A stretch of 12,279 nucleotides of DNA from Isohypsibius dastychi (taxonomy: Eukaryota > Tardigrada > Eutardigrada > Parachela > Isohypsibiidae). The notes beneath the pieces were generated by a model. It saw only the letters and a program-made list of their open reading frames with translations, searched no databases and had not been told where the DNA came from. This document shows, in pieces, positions 1 to 8,189 of this stretch. The stretch lies in assembly GCA_034696485.1 (NCBI GenBank), contig JAQIWT010001133.1, positions 1-12,279 on the forward strand, given 5' to 3'. The position numbers were made by a program, and so were the translations under genes. How positions within the stretch are numbered: position 1 is the stretch's first letter; each line of letters begins with the position of its first letter.

Positions 1-235
1 CCCCCCCCCCCCCGCCCGGGATCCAGGGAGCTCCCCCTCACTGGAGGCCTCCCCCCCTATTCAGGGGGGAGGTTTTCTACGACAATTTTCGTGTTTTTCG
101 CTGTTTTTTAGTGGTTTTGAAGCCAAAAAACTGAAAAACCCCTCAAAATTTGATGTTTTTAGGAAAAATTTTGGAATTTTTTAAAATTTTCAAAAATTTC
201 CCCCTCACTGAAATTTTTTCTAATCCACCACTGGA
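1..235. repeat. C-rich foldback followed by A/T-rich low-complexity repeat
   Basis: The window opens with a run of 13 C. It then holds the palindrome GGGAGCTCCC (26-35) and a 9-bp perfect hairpin, CCTCCCCCC (48-56) against GGGGGGAGG (64-72), with a 7-base loop. The 12-mer TCCCCCTCACTG occurs at 32-43 and exactly again at 199-210, bracketing a very A/T-rich stretch (about 75-198) made of short A and T runs. No coding potential is visible. The layout suggests a dispersed repeat or the end of a mobile element, but the poly-C at the window edge could also be an assembly artefact. Confidence 0.5.
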
Positions 236-269
236 CAAGAACTAGTGATCAGAAAAAGTAAGCCAGTTT

Positions 270-1003
270 TGTGACGGACAAGAGTAACAGGTTCTCTAAC
301 CAAATTCTCGAAAAGACTTGGTGGCAAACTGAACTACAGAGATATATTCCATCTGCCACTTGAGCTCCTGCCACCGCAAATCTCTTGCTAATGAAGAGAG
401 GACCTCGTACTGCGTTCTGGATGTGGGTATTTGATGTTGCCTTTTCGAAATGTTTCGGAATCGACGAAATCGTTCTGAAAGTCAAAGGATGATGATCGAC
501 GTTTCTCAATCTTGGTACAAACCATTACGATCACGTTCGCGGTCATTAGACAATAAACCTCTGGCAGTATAGCGTCGACAAGGGTAGCCTGTTCCGATCT
601 GGGACGAACCAGGTTGACCTCGATTTGGGTAACCAGAGTGACCTTTTACGCCTTAGTGTGAACGGGATATGACGCATTCAAACGTTCAAACACACTGTGC
701 TGGGGAACTGGCTGCAAGTATTCTGATATTTAGACTGCACGTTATATATTGTGTGAATTTAGCTCTGTCATCATACACTCAGGAACTGGAATTAGATTTT
801 CGGGGAGACAATGAAAAGGTCAAGCTAAGCTGGCAGTTGTTGTTGTACAAAACTTCAGCAAGCCCAACTTCGATTTCATATCACTACCAAGTACCAACAG
901 CCAACTCTCTCTTCACAGACACTAAAAAAAGTCTAGCAATTCAAACAGAAAGATCGATGAAGATTGCTCTGGGCGAATACATAACTGGTACACAGCTATC
1001 TTG
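270..1003. repeat. Duplicated 3' flank of the PA-TM-RING unit, copy 1
   Basis: This stretch is similar, with many small indels, to 8190-9306, in the same position downstream of the other duplicated gene. Clear anchors are AACCAAATTCTCGAAA (300) against AACCAAACTCTCGAAA (8206), GACCTTTTACGCCTTAGTGTGAAC (641) against GACCTTTTACACCTTAGCGTGAAC (8938), GGGAACTGGCTGC (702) against 9041, and TCTAGCAATTCAA (931) against 9254. Open frames here on either strand are not preserved in the second copy, so it is treated as non-coding (3' UTR or intergenic) or a decayed gene. A minus-strand frame at 509-249 is open but its partner is shifted. Confidence 0.65.
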
Positions 1004-2138
1004 TTATTCTGAAAAAGATACAGGTGCATTAGGTGGTGTTCCAAAGAATGCGGTTCGGCAATAAGGGCATCCTTGGAGAGTATTCCTGGTAATCCATGGG
1101 TCCACGCATCTACTGTGGAATTCTGGAAGAAAATCTTGGTTACGAGTCTCAACCTTTTGACCAGCGAATTGAATCACTCACCATGTGGACATTTGACAAG
1201 AGATCGAATCTTTTCCCCAAATTTGAATTTCCCTGCGCAAATGGAGCAATCTTTGTCGGTGACGAACCAAACGCGTCGAGTCGGCAGAGTCCACATAAGG
1301 CGTGTAAATTTTGGCACTTTGAAAGCATCCGGAAATTTTCGTGCCTGCAATTAATTTCTGTACGGTAAGATAAGTTCTGCATAAACGTGGGCCACAAGTA
1401 CGTACCAGAAAACGCATGACAAGAAATGTTAAAATCGCCACCACCCCAACAGCAACCACTTGCGCTACTGCGATACCCACAAGCTCAAACCCGTGACAGG
1501 GATAATGAAAAATCCGGTACTTTGCTTCGATCTCAACCTTTGAAATATTCCCAGAATCAAGAGCTGACCGCATAATGGCACTCTGAACTTTGGCTAAAAC
1601 TGTCAACGGTAGACTGATATTTCCAAAATGTCCATCCAATACGCTTTGATTCCAATTGAGAACGTCTGACAGAACAATTATAGCATGGATGCCACTTGCT
1701 ATGGCTTCGTCAATCTGCAACAAATTGAGGGTCGGGAATCTGTCAGATCTTATAAAATGCAAATTATTTTATTCACCTTTTTGCTCAAGTTGAGATTGTC
1801 GGGTATGACAAGGATATTTGGCTGATCAATACTGTGATTGGTGGCTTTTGGTGTGAATGTGACTATGAGCCCGGAAAGCGCAGTCATATCATCGAATAGG
1901 TTTTTGCTCGCTGTGGATCCGTAAAGAGTGGCAAGTTCTGACATTTCTCTATCAGACAACGTGGAATTCAGCATCTGCAAATTAGAAAAGTAGGAAATTT
2001 GACGAAATTTGGAATGGTTATTTACCAGTTTGATTTCAGTCATTGGTGGCAAAGTGTGGCATATACTGCCATCAACAACAGCAACGATATGAGAAAATAT
2101 AGCAGAGTTGCATTTGCAAACTGCAGAATCATTCTCAT
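1004..2138 (-). CDS. PA-TM-RING E3 ubiquitin ligase, copy 1 (exon 1 frame altered)
   Basis: Membrane RING-H2 E3 ligase of the Goliath/RNF13 type. Exons on the minus strand: 2138-2026 (or 2138-2067), 1974-1777, 1714-1406, 1344-1182, 1122-1004. Introns 2 to 4 are 62, 61 and 59 bases; intron 1 is 51 with the conserved donor. Exons 2 and 3 hold the PA domain (NLNLSKK..IDEAIASGIHAIIVLSD..LPLTVLAKVQSA) with N-glycosylation sequons, then a membrane span ending RFL. Exons 4 and 5 give a complete RING-H2: CSIC, then C-P-H, E-F-H, SRC, DPW, CPYC. From the ATG to the conserved PPMTEIKL block there is one base fewer than in the 7826 copy, so the conserved frame has no ATG and the ATG frame stops at TGA. 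If the donor GTATAT at 2066 is used, exon 1 ends in phase 0 and joins exon 2 in frame, giving about 286 residues with a hydrophobic leader. Otherwise this copy is a pseudogene. Exons 2-5 are otherwise open. Confidence 0.7.
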
Positions 2139-2514
2139 TTTCTCTGGAGAAAGATGACCGATTGTAGAATCCGCGAATTCACTGCTCGAAATGGGAAAAT
2201 GGGATGAGTGAAGGAGACCAACAGCCTCTGATCCCGGATCAAGCGAGCCTCTGCCTTTGGCCAGCCTATCTTCTGAACTGCATTGAGAGTTGAGAAGACC
2301 ATTGATAATGCAAGAGCATTATACGTACGTAAGGAAGAAGGGAGTGATTGTGAGACTGGCGAGACAGGAGCGAAACTTTCAACAATTTTCATAAATTCGG
2401 GTTTTACTACGATTTGATTTCGGCCAATACGTATATAACATGAAGATCACAATGCAAGATATATAATTCCTTTGGCAAAAAAATACTTGTCTTGTAGATC
2501 CTTCGTAAAACCTC
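2139..2514 (-). promoter_or_regulatory. 5' flank of PA-TM-RING copy 1, with conserved block and splice-acceptor-like site
   Basis: Just upstream of the ATG the minus strand reads TTTCTCCAG|AGAAAATG, which looks like a 3' splice acceptor for a 5' UTR intron or a trans-spliced leader. The intact copy has TCTTCTTCAG|AGAAAATG in the same place. Further upstream, CCCGGATCAAGC followed by (G/A)AGCCT (plus strand, 2233-2249) recurs at 10607-10623 in the 5' flank of the intact copy. Which of these acts in transcription or splicing is not shown by the sequence. The minus-strand open frame at 2392-2135 has no protein similarity to the corresponding frame in the other copy, so it is not called as coding. 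Confidence 0.35.
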
Positions 2515-2613
2515 ACCGGAAACAGCATTTTTAGCTTTCCAATTGGCCTGACGATGCGTTATTTCCACTTTCCCAGATCCATCACCTTCATCAATACGAA
2601 ACATGCATGACAT
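2515..2613 (-). pseudogene. Remnant of the unknown two-exon gene family
   Basis: The minus strand reads FRIDEGDGSGKVEITHRQ followed by ANWKAKNAVSG. This aligns without gaps to the last exon of the gene at 11687-11180 (IRYDESDGDGRMLTTSRE then VNREAKEAFFQS). The match starts near 2601 and ends near 2518 and is clear at DNA level too (for example ATTGATGAAGGTGATGGATCTGGGA). No counterpart of the upstream exon was seen between 2640 and 3000 and the frame continues into unrelated sequence, so it is most likely a truncated duplicate. A GTGAGG right after the block could act as a donor, so a short live exon cannot be excluded. It lies about 380 bases upstream of PA-TM-RING copy 1, as the fuller gene lies upstream of the intact copy. 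Confidence 0.5.
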
Positions 2614-2639
2614 ACATGATGATACTTACACATTGCGGA

Positions 2640-3130
2640 CATACATGATATAGACATTTCAGCGACTTTTTTTGCCAGTTTAATTTGCTTCGATATTCCT
2701 GAAGTTCTATTCTGTTATCAACCATTTTCGGATATGATCACTTCAAAATTTGATTTTCTTCAAAATGGTCGTCTCAGTTTTTCGGAGTGAGGTTGACTTC
2801 GTTATCCAGAAAAATTCGAAACACGCAAGGCCCTGCATGGGCCACATGTGAAAACGTAACTGTAGATTTTTTCGATTGACCAACCAATCAGGTCGTTTCC
2901 TGGCTTGGAACTTGTTTGAGGCATTGGACTAGATGGCCCTTGTGAGCACAGTAAGGTTCCAAAACTCTGAATTTTTTGTGTTAGTGCGCTTGCTCGGACC
3001 TGCTTCGGATCGATTCGATAGCTGACATAACCCCTCCGTCATGTCTTCTGGGAGAAATCTTTTCGAATTATTGCTTTCCTATTCGAGGTCAGGATGATAG
3101 AGGGCTCCTATAAACCCTGAGCGCTGAGCC
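2640..3130. other. Non-coding stretch, no feature recognised
   Basis: No exon with a plausible donor or acceptor pair and no similarity to the other duplicated blocks was seen. The only structure is the 12-mer GACATACATGAT, present twice around 2608-2619 and 2638-2649. Confidence 0.4.
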
Positions 3131-3740
3131 AGTTGCCTTCGAAGTGGGCCGAAGACGACATAATTGAAACTTTGATTAAGAATTCCGTTGTAAGCGATGT
3201 AGGTCCGACCCACCCTCGTGATCAACGCCCTGACTTTCATCCGTACACAATTTTATGTCCACTCTAAACTTCAAGGCATATTTTTGCCAAATGGTGCACT
3301 TTCTCGATGCTTTTGGCCCCTTTTGGACCCTGGTGGTAATTTACCTTCGGCCATTTTTCCTTAGCGAGTCAGGGTACCACCATACGGTGGCTTATTGCCC
3401 CAGGGATAAATTACCACCACGGTCCAAAGAGTGTCCAAGAGCATCGAGATAGTACAGCACATTTTCAGGGACTTGCAACGATTTGAACGACATAGAGGAG
3501 AGCGGAATTGTCTGTGTCATCAGTTTTGCAAGGCTTGCTGTTCTTATTCACGAGAGAAAACTGACAGCAAGCTCGAGATGTGCATCTTGGAAACTATCTC
3601 AAAACGTTGTGGCTTAGTGCGATTGGTTAGTGTGCTATCGCAGTAAGTCTCGCTTGAATTCGAACCTGCTTTTTGACTGACATTTCTTTTTCCACATTTT
3701 GGTTCGACGGTTGGTCGCAGCTGTGTCCGATTCGATTTCA
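3130..3740 (-). pseudogene. Decayed duplicate of the PAN/Apple-like exon, interrupted by an insertion
   Basis: About 3130-3320 aligns with 4475-4650 of the PAN-like exon; shared blocks include TTCATCCGTACACAA (3237 and 4588) and a TTTTTGCCAAA block (3281 and 4632). Read in the homologous minus-strand frame it runs AGC ATC GAG AAA .. TGC CTT GAA GTT TAG, so a stop replaces the region around the second cysteine and the cysteine spacing is lost. Weaker similarity resumes at about 3692-3735 (CGACGGTTGGTCGCAGCTGTG against CGAACGGTTGACCGCTGGGCTG at 4738-4759), so about 300 extra bases, including a foldback, separate the two halves. I see no way it could encode a working domain. Confidence 0.6.
3296..3455. 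repeat. Long imperfect inverted repeat (foldback)
   Basis: The left arm 3296-3343 (GCACTTTCTCGATGCT..GGTGGTAATTTA) pairs with the right arm 3407-3455 (TAAATTACCACCACGG..AGCATCGAGATAGTAC). The inner 22 bases of each arm (3322-3343, 3407-3428) differ at a single position; the outer halves carry a handful of mismatches and one small indel. Within the loop a second small hairpin, CCACC..GGTGG (3378-3391), occurs. The left arm overlaps the end of the decayed PAN similarity. It may be a small foldback transposon, or an inverted duplication formed locally. A hairpin RNA is possible but nothing shows expression. Confidence 0.7.
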
Positions 3741-4454
3741 TGAAAAACGTGATGGATAAGGAAATTGTGCCGCTATGGATGCCCGTGGTACTGTTTGACC
3801 TTGTGGGGTTAGGTAGATCCGTGAGTTTGTCAACTAGCTATGGTATGGTTTCGACATCCTGTTATACCGCCTGCTTGAGAAACAACTTGTTGAGGTTCTA
3901 CTCTCTACCATGCACTACGTTCAACTCCTAGGTAGTTCACAAATTTACACTGAAACGCTTTGTAAGGAAGTCGAAGTCCTCATGAACCAACCTACAGCGG
4001 GTGAATGCCGGAACATAAAATATTGAACAGTCTTTCCACAGAAGTCCGGAAAGGCGAACCCAATTTATTCAAAATTTCCCTGCTTTATCAGGAGTATTCT
4101 GCTTAGGATGAACAACGACTGAAGACTGAAATGATCGACTTTGAAATCCAATCACTAATACGTTCAAGGCTCTGGATTTAGCGAAAACTCTATTTGACCA
4201 TCAAGACCTTTCAGGTCATCTTTTTTACAGTCCACAGCACCGTAAATATGTCGCCTCGCCCGAGCATCACTGATTATACCCGCTTCTGAATACACTTCTC
4301 CTGCCTGTCTTGGCTGAATGAGGTGGGGATTCTTTGTTAGATATGTGCGAAACCCCGAGTATTCACGGCTGCAGTGGAGTTTCCATATGTGTGACCGATT
4401 GTCATCATCAAGCGGCCACCCGATACCGAAATCAAGAACCAGTGTTCTTGATTT
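3741..4454. other. Non-coding stretch, no feature recognised
   Basis: Short plus-strand frames exist (for example 3740-3931) but have no recognisable domain, no splice partners and no counterpart elsewhere in the window. The stretch lies between the PAN-like gene and its decayed copy and is probably intergenic. Confidence 0.4.
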
Positions 4455-5890
4455 CAGTGTTCTGCCAATTGTTTCCGAACTGGACTGAAGATCGCAAAAT
4501 GACTACTTTGAACGAATTTGATGTCTGCAGTTCCGTTGTAAGCTGTGCAAATCTGCCCGCGGCTGTCGTAGTCAACAACCCGACATTCATCCGTACACAA
4601 CTCCATGCAAAAATTCATATTCGAGGCGTCTTTTTGCCAAAGACGGTTCTTGATGCTTGCTACGATTCGTACATCATACAGAATAGTCGAGTTGACGAAG
4701 GTCGTGATAGCTGTCCAAGGGAACGTACCGATTTCGACCGAACGGTTGACCGCTGGGCTGTTGGGGATCGGTGGAGCGCGGTTATCTGCAGAGACAGAAT
4801 GTTCTGCATATATTCCACCTGCAACGCGGGTACACATTTTTTAGGAGAATTACAATGGCTAATACAACAGCATTACACTTGAGTGTAGTGGTTACATTCG
4901 AGCATACTACATGGGGGTTCAAGGTTTTGAAAACTTTGAAATCCTTAAGGCCTTCGCGAGGCAGACAAGTCGAGAAATAATTTCGAGAAATAATTTATAT
5001 TCTAGGGAGCTAGTCAATACCCAGGTTAGGCAATTCCCTTCCCTAACAAAATTGTGAGGATCGCAATTCAAGGAAAAGAGAAGAGAGAAGAGATAACAGA
5101 ACACGAAGTGACGGAAGTGTGTTGGTTTGCTTGGATTATACCTAAAGCCAGTGTCCAAGTACCCCCAACTACAGCGGAAGCTTTCACGTAGCTTACTCGT
5201 GGACCCCAGCGGCCAGAATAAGGTCACTTTTGCATATGCAGGGATGGGGGAAGAAAATGCTTTCAGTTGATTGTAATGCACCTTATTTTTGGCTGAGTAT
5301 CCAAGTGTTATGACCTTGAGACAATTTGTTCAGAATAGCATCATGAAAGAAAATTCTGTTCATTCGGTATGCATTTAAAAAAATCTGAAAGTTGACTAAA
5401 TGCCGAAAAGATTTGGTTCTATAAAAGATATCCCACCTTGTCAGAAATGACATCATAGATCATAACTTGTTTTGTCAGAAATACTGTGTGCAATTTCTTG
5501 CTGGTGACTTTGTGCTTTTGATGAATTATAAACTTCCATCAAAGGAATTCATCGGTCAAACTCGATTATTTTTCAAAGGCCGATCATTTGAGCTATAAAA
5601 CCCAGTTTATGGCTGAGTCTTGGCAGAACTAATTTCGAAACCAAGCCCAAAGGCAATTTTCACCGCTAATTCGCTTGTCTCCGAGAAAATTAAATAAAAA
5701 TAATATTTGCGGTCAACTTCAAGTTCAGTTCAAGGAAAACCTCCGGAAAAGTTGATTTTAGATCAGATGGATGTCAGTCTGGGAAAGAAAAGCACTCACC
5801 TGTCGCTCCGTAGACCACAATCAGGAATAAACCAATTGAAGCTCTATGATCCATCATCGTTGCATAGGCAAAAACTGGGAGTAACTTCAT
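4455..5890 (-). CDS. Putative secreted PAN/Apple-like protein (two exons)
   Basis: Exon 1 (5890-5800; a second possible ATG at 5857 or 5854) encodes a hydrophobic leader, ASIGLFLIVVYGAT, and ends ACAG|GTGAGTG, a strong donor in phase 1. Exon 2 (4818-4455) starts after CGCGTTGCAG and also requires phase 1, so the two join in frame. The product starts as a signal peptide followed by GGIYAEHSVS and ends with TGA after LAEH, about 140-150 residues. Exon 2 holds C-x3-C-x3-C-x11-C (NFCMELCTDECRVVDYDSRGQIC then TAYNGT), which resembles the core of PAN/Apple domains, where such cysteines form disulfides and the fold binds proteins or sugars outside the cell. The usual outer cysteine pair is not obvious. 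The implied intron (981 bases) is far longer than the others here, so a further exon may have been missed or exon 1 may belong to another gene. No function beyond secretion is inferred. Confidence 0.5.
4971..4996. repeat. Tandem 13-base repeat, two exact copies
   Basis: CGAGAAATAATTT occurs at 4971-4983 and again immediately at 4984-4996. It lies inside the putative long intron of the PAN-like gene. Replication slippage is the simplest origin. Confidence 0.8.
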
Positions 5891-6673
5891 CTGCAAATTC
5901 ACTTCTGCTTCTTTGAATGCGAAACAAGCGAAAGTTCTCGAAGTCACGCTATCCTAATCAAAATTGCAAACAAAGACTGATGAGCGCAACAATTCATTTG
6001 CCCAGCTAAGATAAACCCTACCTTTTCACATTTTTCAGTGAAAGTCAGTCAGTGAATATCTAATCAAGCAGGAAGGAAAACATAGGTTATTCGTCGAATA
6101 TGTCATTGAAACCGGTTCAAGGTCAATGCGTCAATTTAGGCCCGAGTAATCTTTTCTCAACTCAGATCACAGCAGTGCAGTATCAGCAGCACTACATGAG
6201 CGTCGTTATTATCCAGTAGTACTATTTATAAACCTTATTCTTACATATTTAGTACTTCATTATGAGATGGTAACAGTAGCTGCTTCCTGAGGAATTACAA
6301 CATTTACGGTTTAAATATATTCTGGGAAGTTCTCAGCGGAAAGCTGTAGTGGTTCATAAGTGCAGAATAAACTCATTGGAAGATACTGAACAATGCAGTT
6401 AAAACAGTACGAGACACACCTGGGAAAAACTGAGTGAAACGGCTTGTTTATGGGTAACCAGGAGAAACCGATACCATCTTACCAAGTATTTCATACTCTT
6501 CAATAATTTCAGACAGTACAATCTCGATGAGACGTGAGTAGAAAATAAAATAACTTAGTTGTTACCGTCTCAGTCTACAGGTTTCCTGTTTACGTAGTGT
6601 TCTATAGCAATATGAGTGCGAAAACAGATAAGGAATGCGTCGCCCAAAACAACGAACAGATAAAACCACCTTG
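5891..6673. other. Non-coding stretch between the PAN-like gene and the PA-TM-RING pseudogene
   Basis: No exon could be supported. The minus strand reads AATTTGCAG directly before the ATG of the PAN leader exon, a splice-acceptor-like sequence as seen at the PA-TM-RING starts. The 3' flank block present downstream of the other two PA-TM-RING copies is not found here. Confidence 0.4.
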
Positions 6674-7826
6674 TTAAATTGCCAGAGAAACTGGCGCTGC
6701 GGGTAGTTCCACAAAGAATTCGGTACGGCAGTACGGGCATCCTTGGTATGTGTGAATGAGAATTCATGGATCCACGCATCGACTGTGGAATTTTGGAAGA
6801 ATTGCTTATAAAATAGATGACTAACCATGCGGACACTTGACCAGAGATCGAATCTTTTGCCCAAATTTGAATTTCTCTGCACAAATGGAACATTCTTTGT
6901 CGGTAGCGAACCAAATTCTCCGAGTGGGTAGAGTCCACAAAAGACGCGTAGATTGGGGGATCCCAAATGAATCCGGGTTACTTCGTGCCTGCAATGCATT
7001 TTACTTGTATGATAAGGTCGCACACATGTGAACCATACTGATATACCTGCACTTCTACGATGAGACGTATCAGTAGATTCAGCAGCCCACAACCAGCCAA
7101 AATCGCTATTGTGATAGCCGTTAATAATAACCCGCGACACGGCTCATAACCTATCTTTTGCAGCCCTTTGATATCAACCTTGGTACTATTCCCAAAATCA
7201 AGAGCCGATCGCAAAAGAGCACTCTGTACTTTGGCTAAAACTGTCAACGGAAGACTGAGATTTCCAAATTGTCCATCGAGTTCGCTTTGTTTTCAATGGA
7301 GAACGTCTGATAGGACAATCCCAGCATGGATACCACTCGCTATGGCTTCGTCAATCTGCAACACATCAATAACAATGTCTTCATGCACAAAAAACCAAGC
7401 TTGTTTTTCAGAATTCTTTAAGGTGAAATTTCCAGGTTTATGTTTCTATAAACCGGATTTATTAACCTGGTTGGTAAGGTTGAGATTAACGGAGACGACA
7501 AGGATGTTTGGCATACGAGTACTAGGGATAGATGTGACTATGACTCCGGAAATCACAGTCATATCGTCGAAGTGATTATTGCTCGGTGTTGATCCATGAA
7601 GAATGACGAGATTGAGTACATCTCCATCGGGCAACGTGGAATTGAACATCTGCAAATGGACATTTCTCTTAAGCAGCAAAACAATGCAGCAAAATAAAGA
7701 ATGTCGGCATACCAGTTTGATTTCAGTCAGTGGTGGCTGTGCAAAGCGTAGACTGCCTTCGGCACTGATGATGGTGTGAGAAACTATCGGCAGAAGCAGC
7801 GTTACTAACTGCAGAATCACTGTCAT
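6674..7826 (-). pseudogene. PA-TM-RING E3 ligase, copy 2 (pseudogene)
   Basis: All five exons are recognisable on the minus strand: 7826-7713, 7649-7467, 7355-7059, 6988-6826, 6792-6674. Exon 1 gives a clean signal peptide (MTVILQLVTLLLPIVSHTII) and PPLTEIKL; exon 2 is five codons shorter than in the other copies; exon 3 carries the PA core and a membrane span (AITIAILAGCGLLNLLIRL). Exon 4 keeps CSIC and KCPH; exon 5 keeps EFHSRC and CPYCRT. Lesions: the Trp codon of the PA domain is TGA (7295-7293); the acceptor before exon 5 reads TTCTTCCAA instead of TTCTTCCAG (6794-6793), with intron 4 reduced to 33 bases; the Trp of the RING DPW motif is TGA (6766-6764). The exon 3 donor is also weak (GTAGAA). 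The first stop removes the membrane span and RING, so no E3 ligase can be made. A secreted PA fragment is conceivable. Introns 1-3 are 63, 111 and 70 bases. Confidence 0.85.
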
Positions 7827-8189
7827 TCTCCACAGGCAGATCGTTGACAAAAGTCGAACTCAGTCTACGAATTTGGTCACGAAAATGAGAAGACTTCAAT
7901 CGACCATTCCAGCTTATTAAACTGCCACCGACTGAAATGAAACAAGCGTCCTACTGAGAGAAATACGAAAGGCATCCAGTGATGACTTGGGCAGTTTATA
8001 TTTTCATGCCGGTGGATACTGGCAGACTGCCCTCGCCGACCGGGCAAGCCTCGTCACTTCGAAAAATCGATATAAGCAGTCTCTTACAATCCCACCAGGC
8101 CTGCACCAAAAGGCTGGGCTGGCTGGATGGTGAGTTCAACTAGATGGAAGCTAGTTATGAGAGATAGTCAAGTAGTTTTGCAACCAACT
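7827..8189. other. 5' flank of the PA-TM-RING pseudogene
   Basis: No exon was recognised. Unlike the other two copies, the ATG is preceded by CTGTGGAGA rather than a TTCAG/TCCAG|AGAAA context, so the acceptor-like site is missing. A weak match to the shared upstream block (CCGGGCAAGCCT, about 8040-8051) is present, but too short to rely on. Confidence 0.35.

Noticed and set aside
669-1064. Plus-strand open frame of 131 codons
   Set aside because: It runs antisense into the last exon of PA-TM-RING copy 1, and the homologous stretch at 8960-9350 has stops and shifts in this frame, so it is not conserved as coding.
1178-1762. Taking the 194-codon minus-strand frame as one exon
   Set aside because: It includes intron 3 and continues out of frame through exon 4; splicing at 1406/1344 is needed to obtain the RING ligands.
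2560-2601. EF-hand in the DEGDGSGK / DESDGDGR segment
   Set aside because: The acidic residues do not follow the 12-residue EF-hand loop spacing and there is no terminal Glu at the right position.
4919-5281. Minus-strand open frame with a hydrophobic stretch (FCYLFSLLFSLNC)
   Set aside because: It contains a tandem repeat, has no recognised domain and lies in the presumed intron of the PAN-like gene; I could not link it by splice sites to either exon.
5415-5602. TATA boxes at CTATAAAAG (5420) and CTATAAAAC (5593) on the plus strand
   Set aside because: No plus-strand gene follows, and the region is probably intronic on the minus strand; such short A/T matches are expected by chance.
6562-7140. 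Minus-strand open frame of 192 codons across copy 2
   Set aside because: It reads through introns 3 and 4 in a different frame from the RING; the homologous exons of copies 1 and 3 show which frame is real.
6764-7295. UGA read as tryptophan in this genome
   Set aside because: Copy 2 still has TGG for other conserved Trp residues, copies 1 and 3 use TGG at both sites, and an acceptor loss accompanies the changes; pseudogene decay is simpler.
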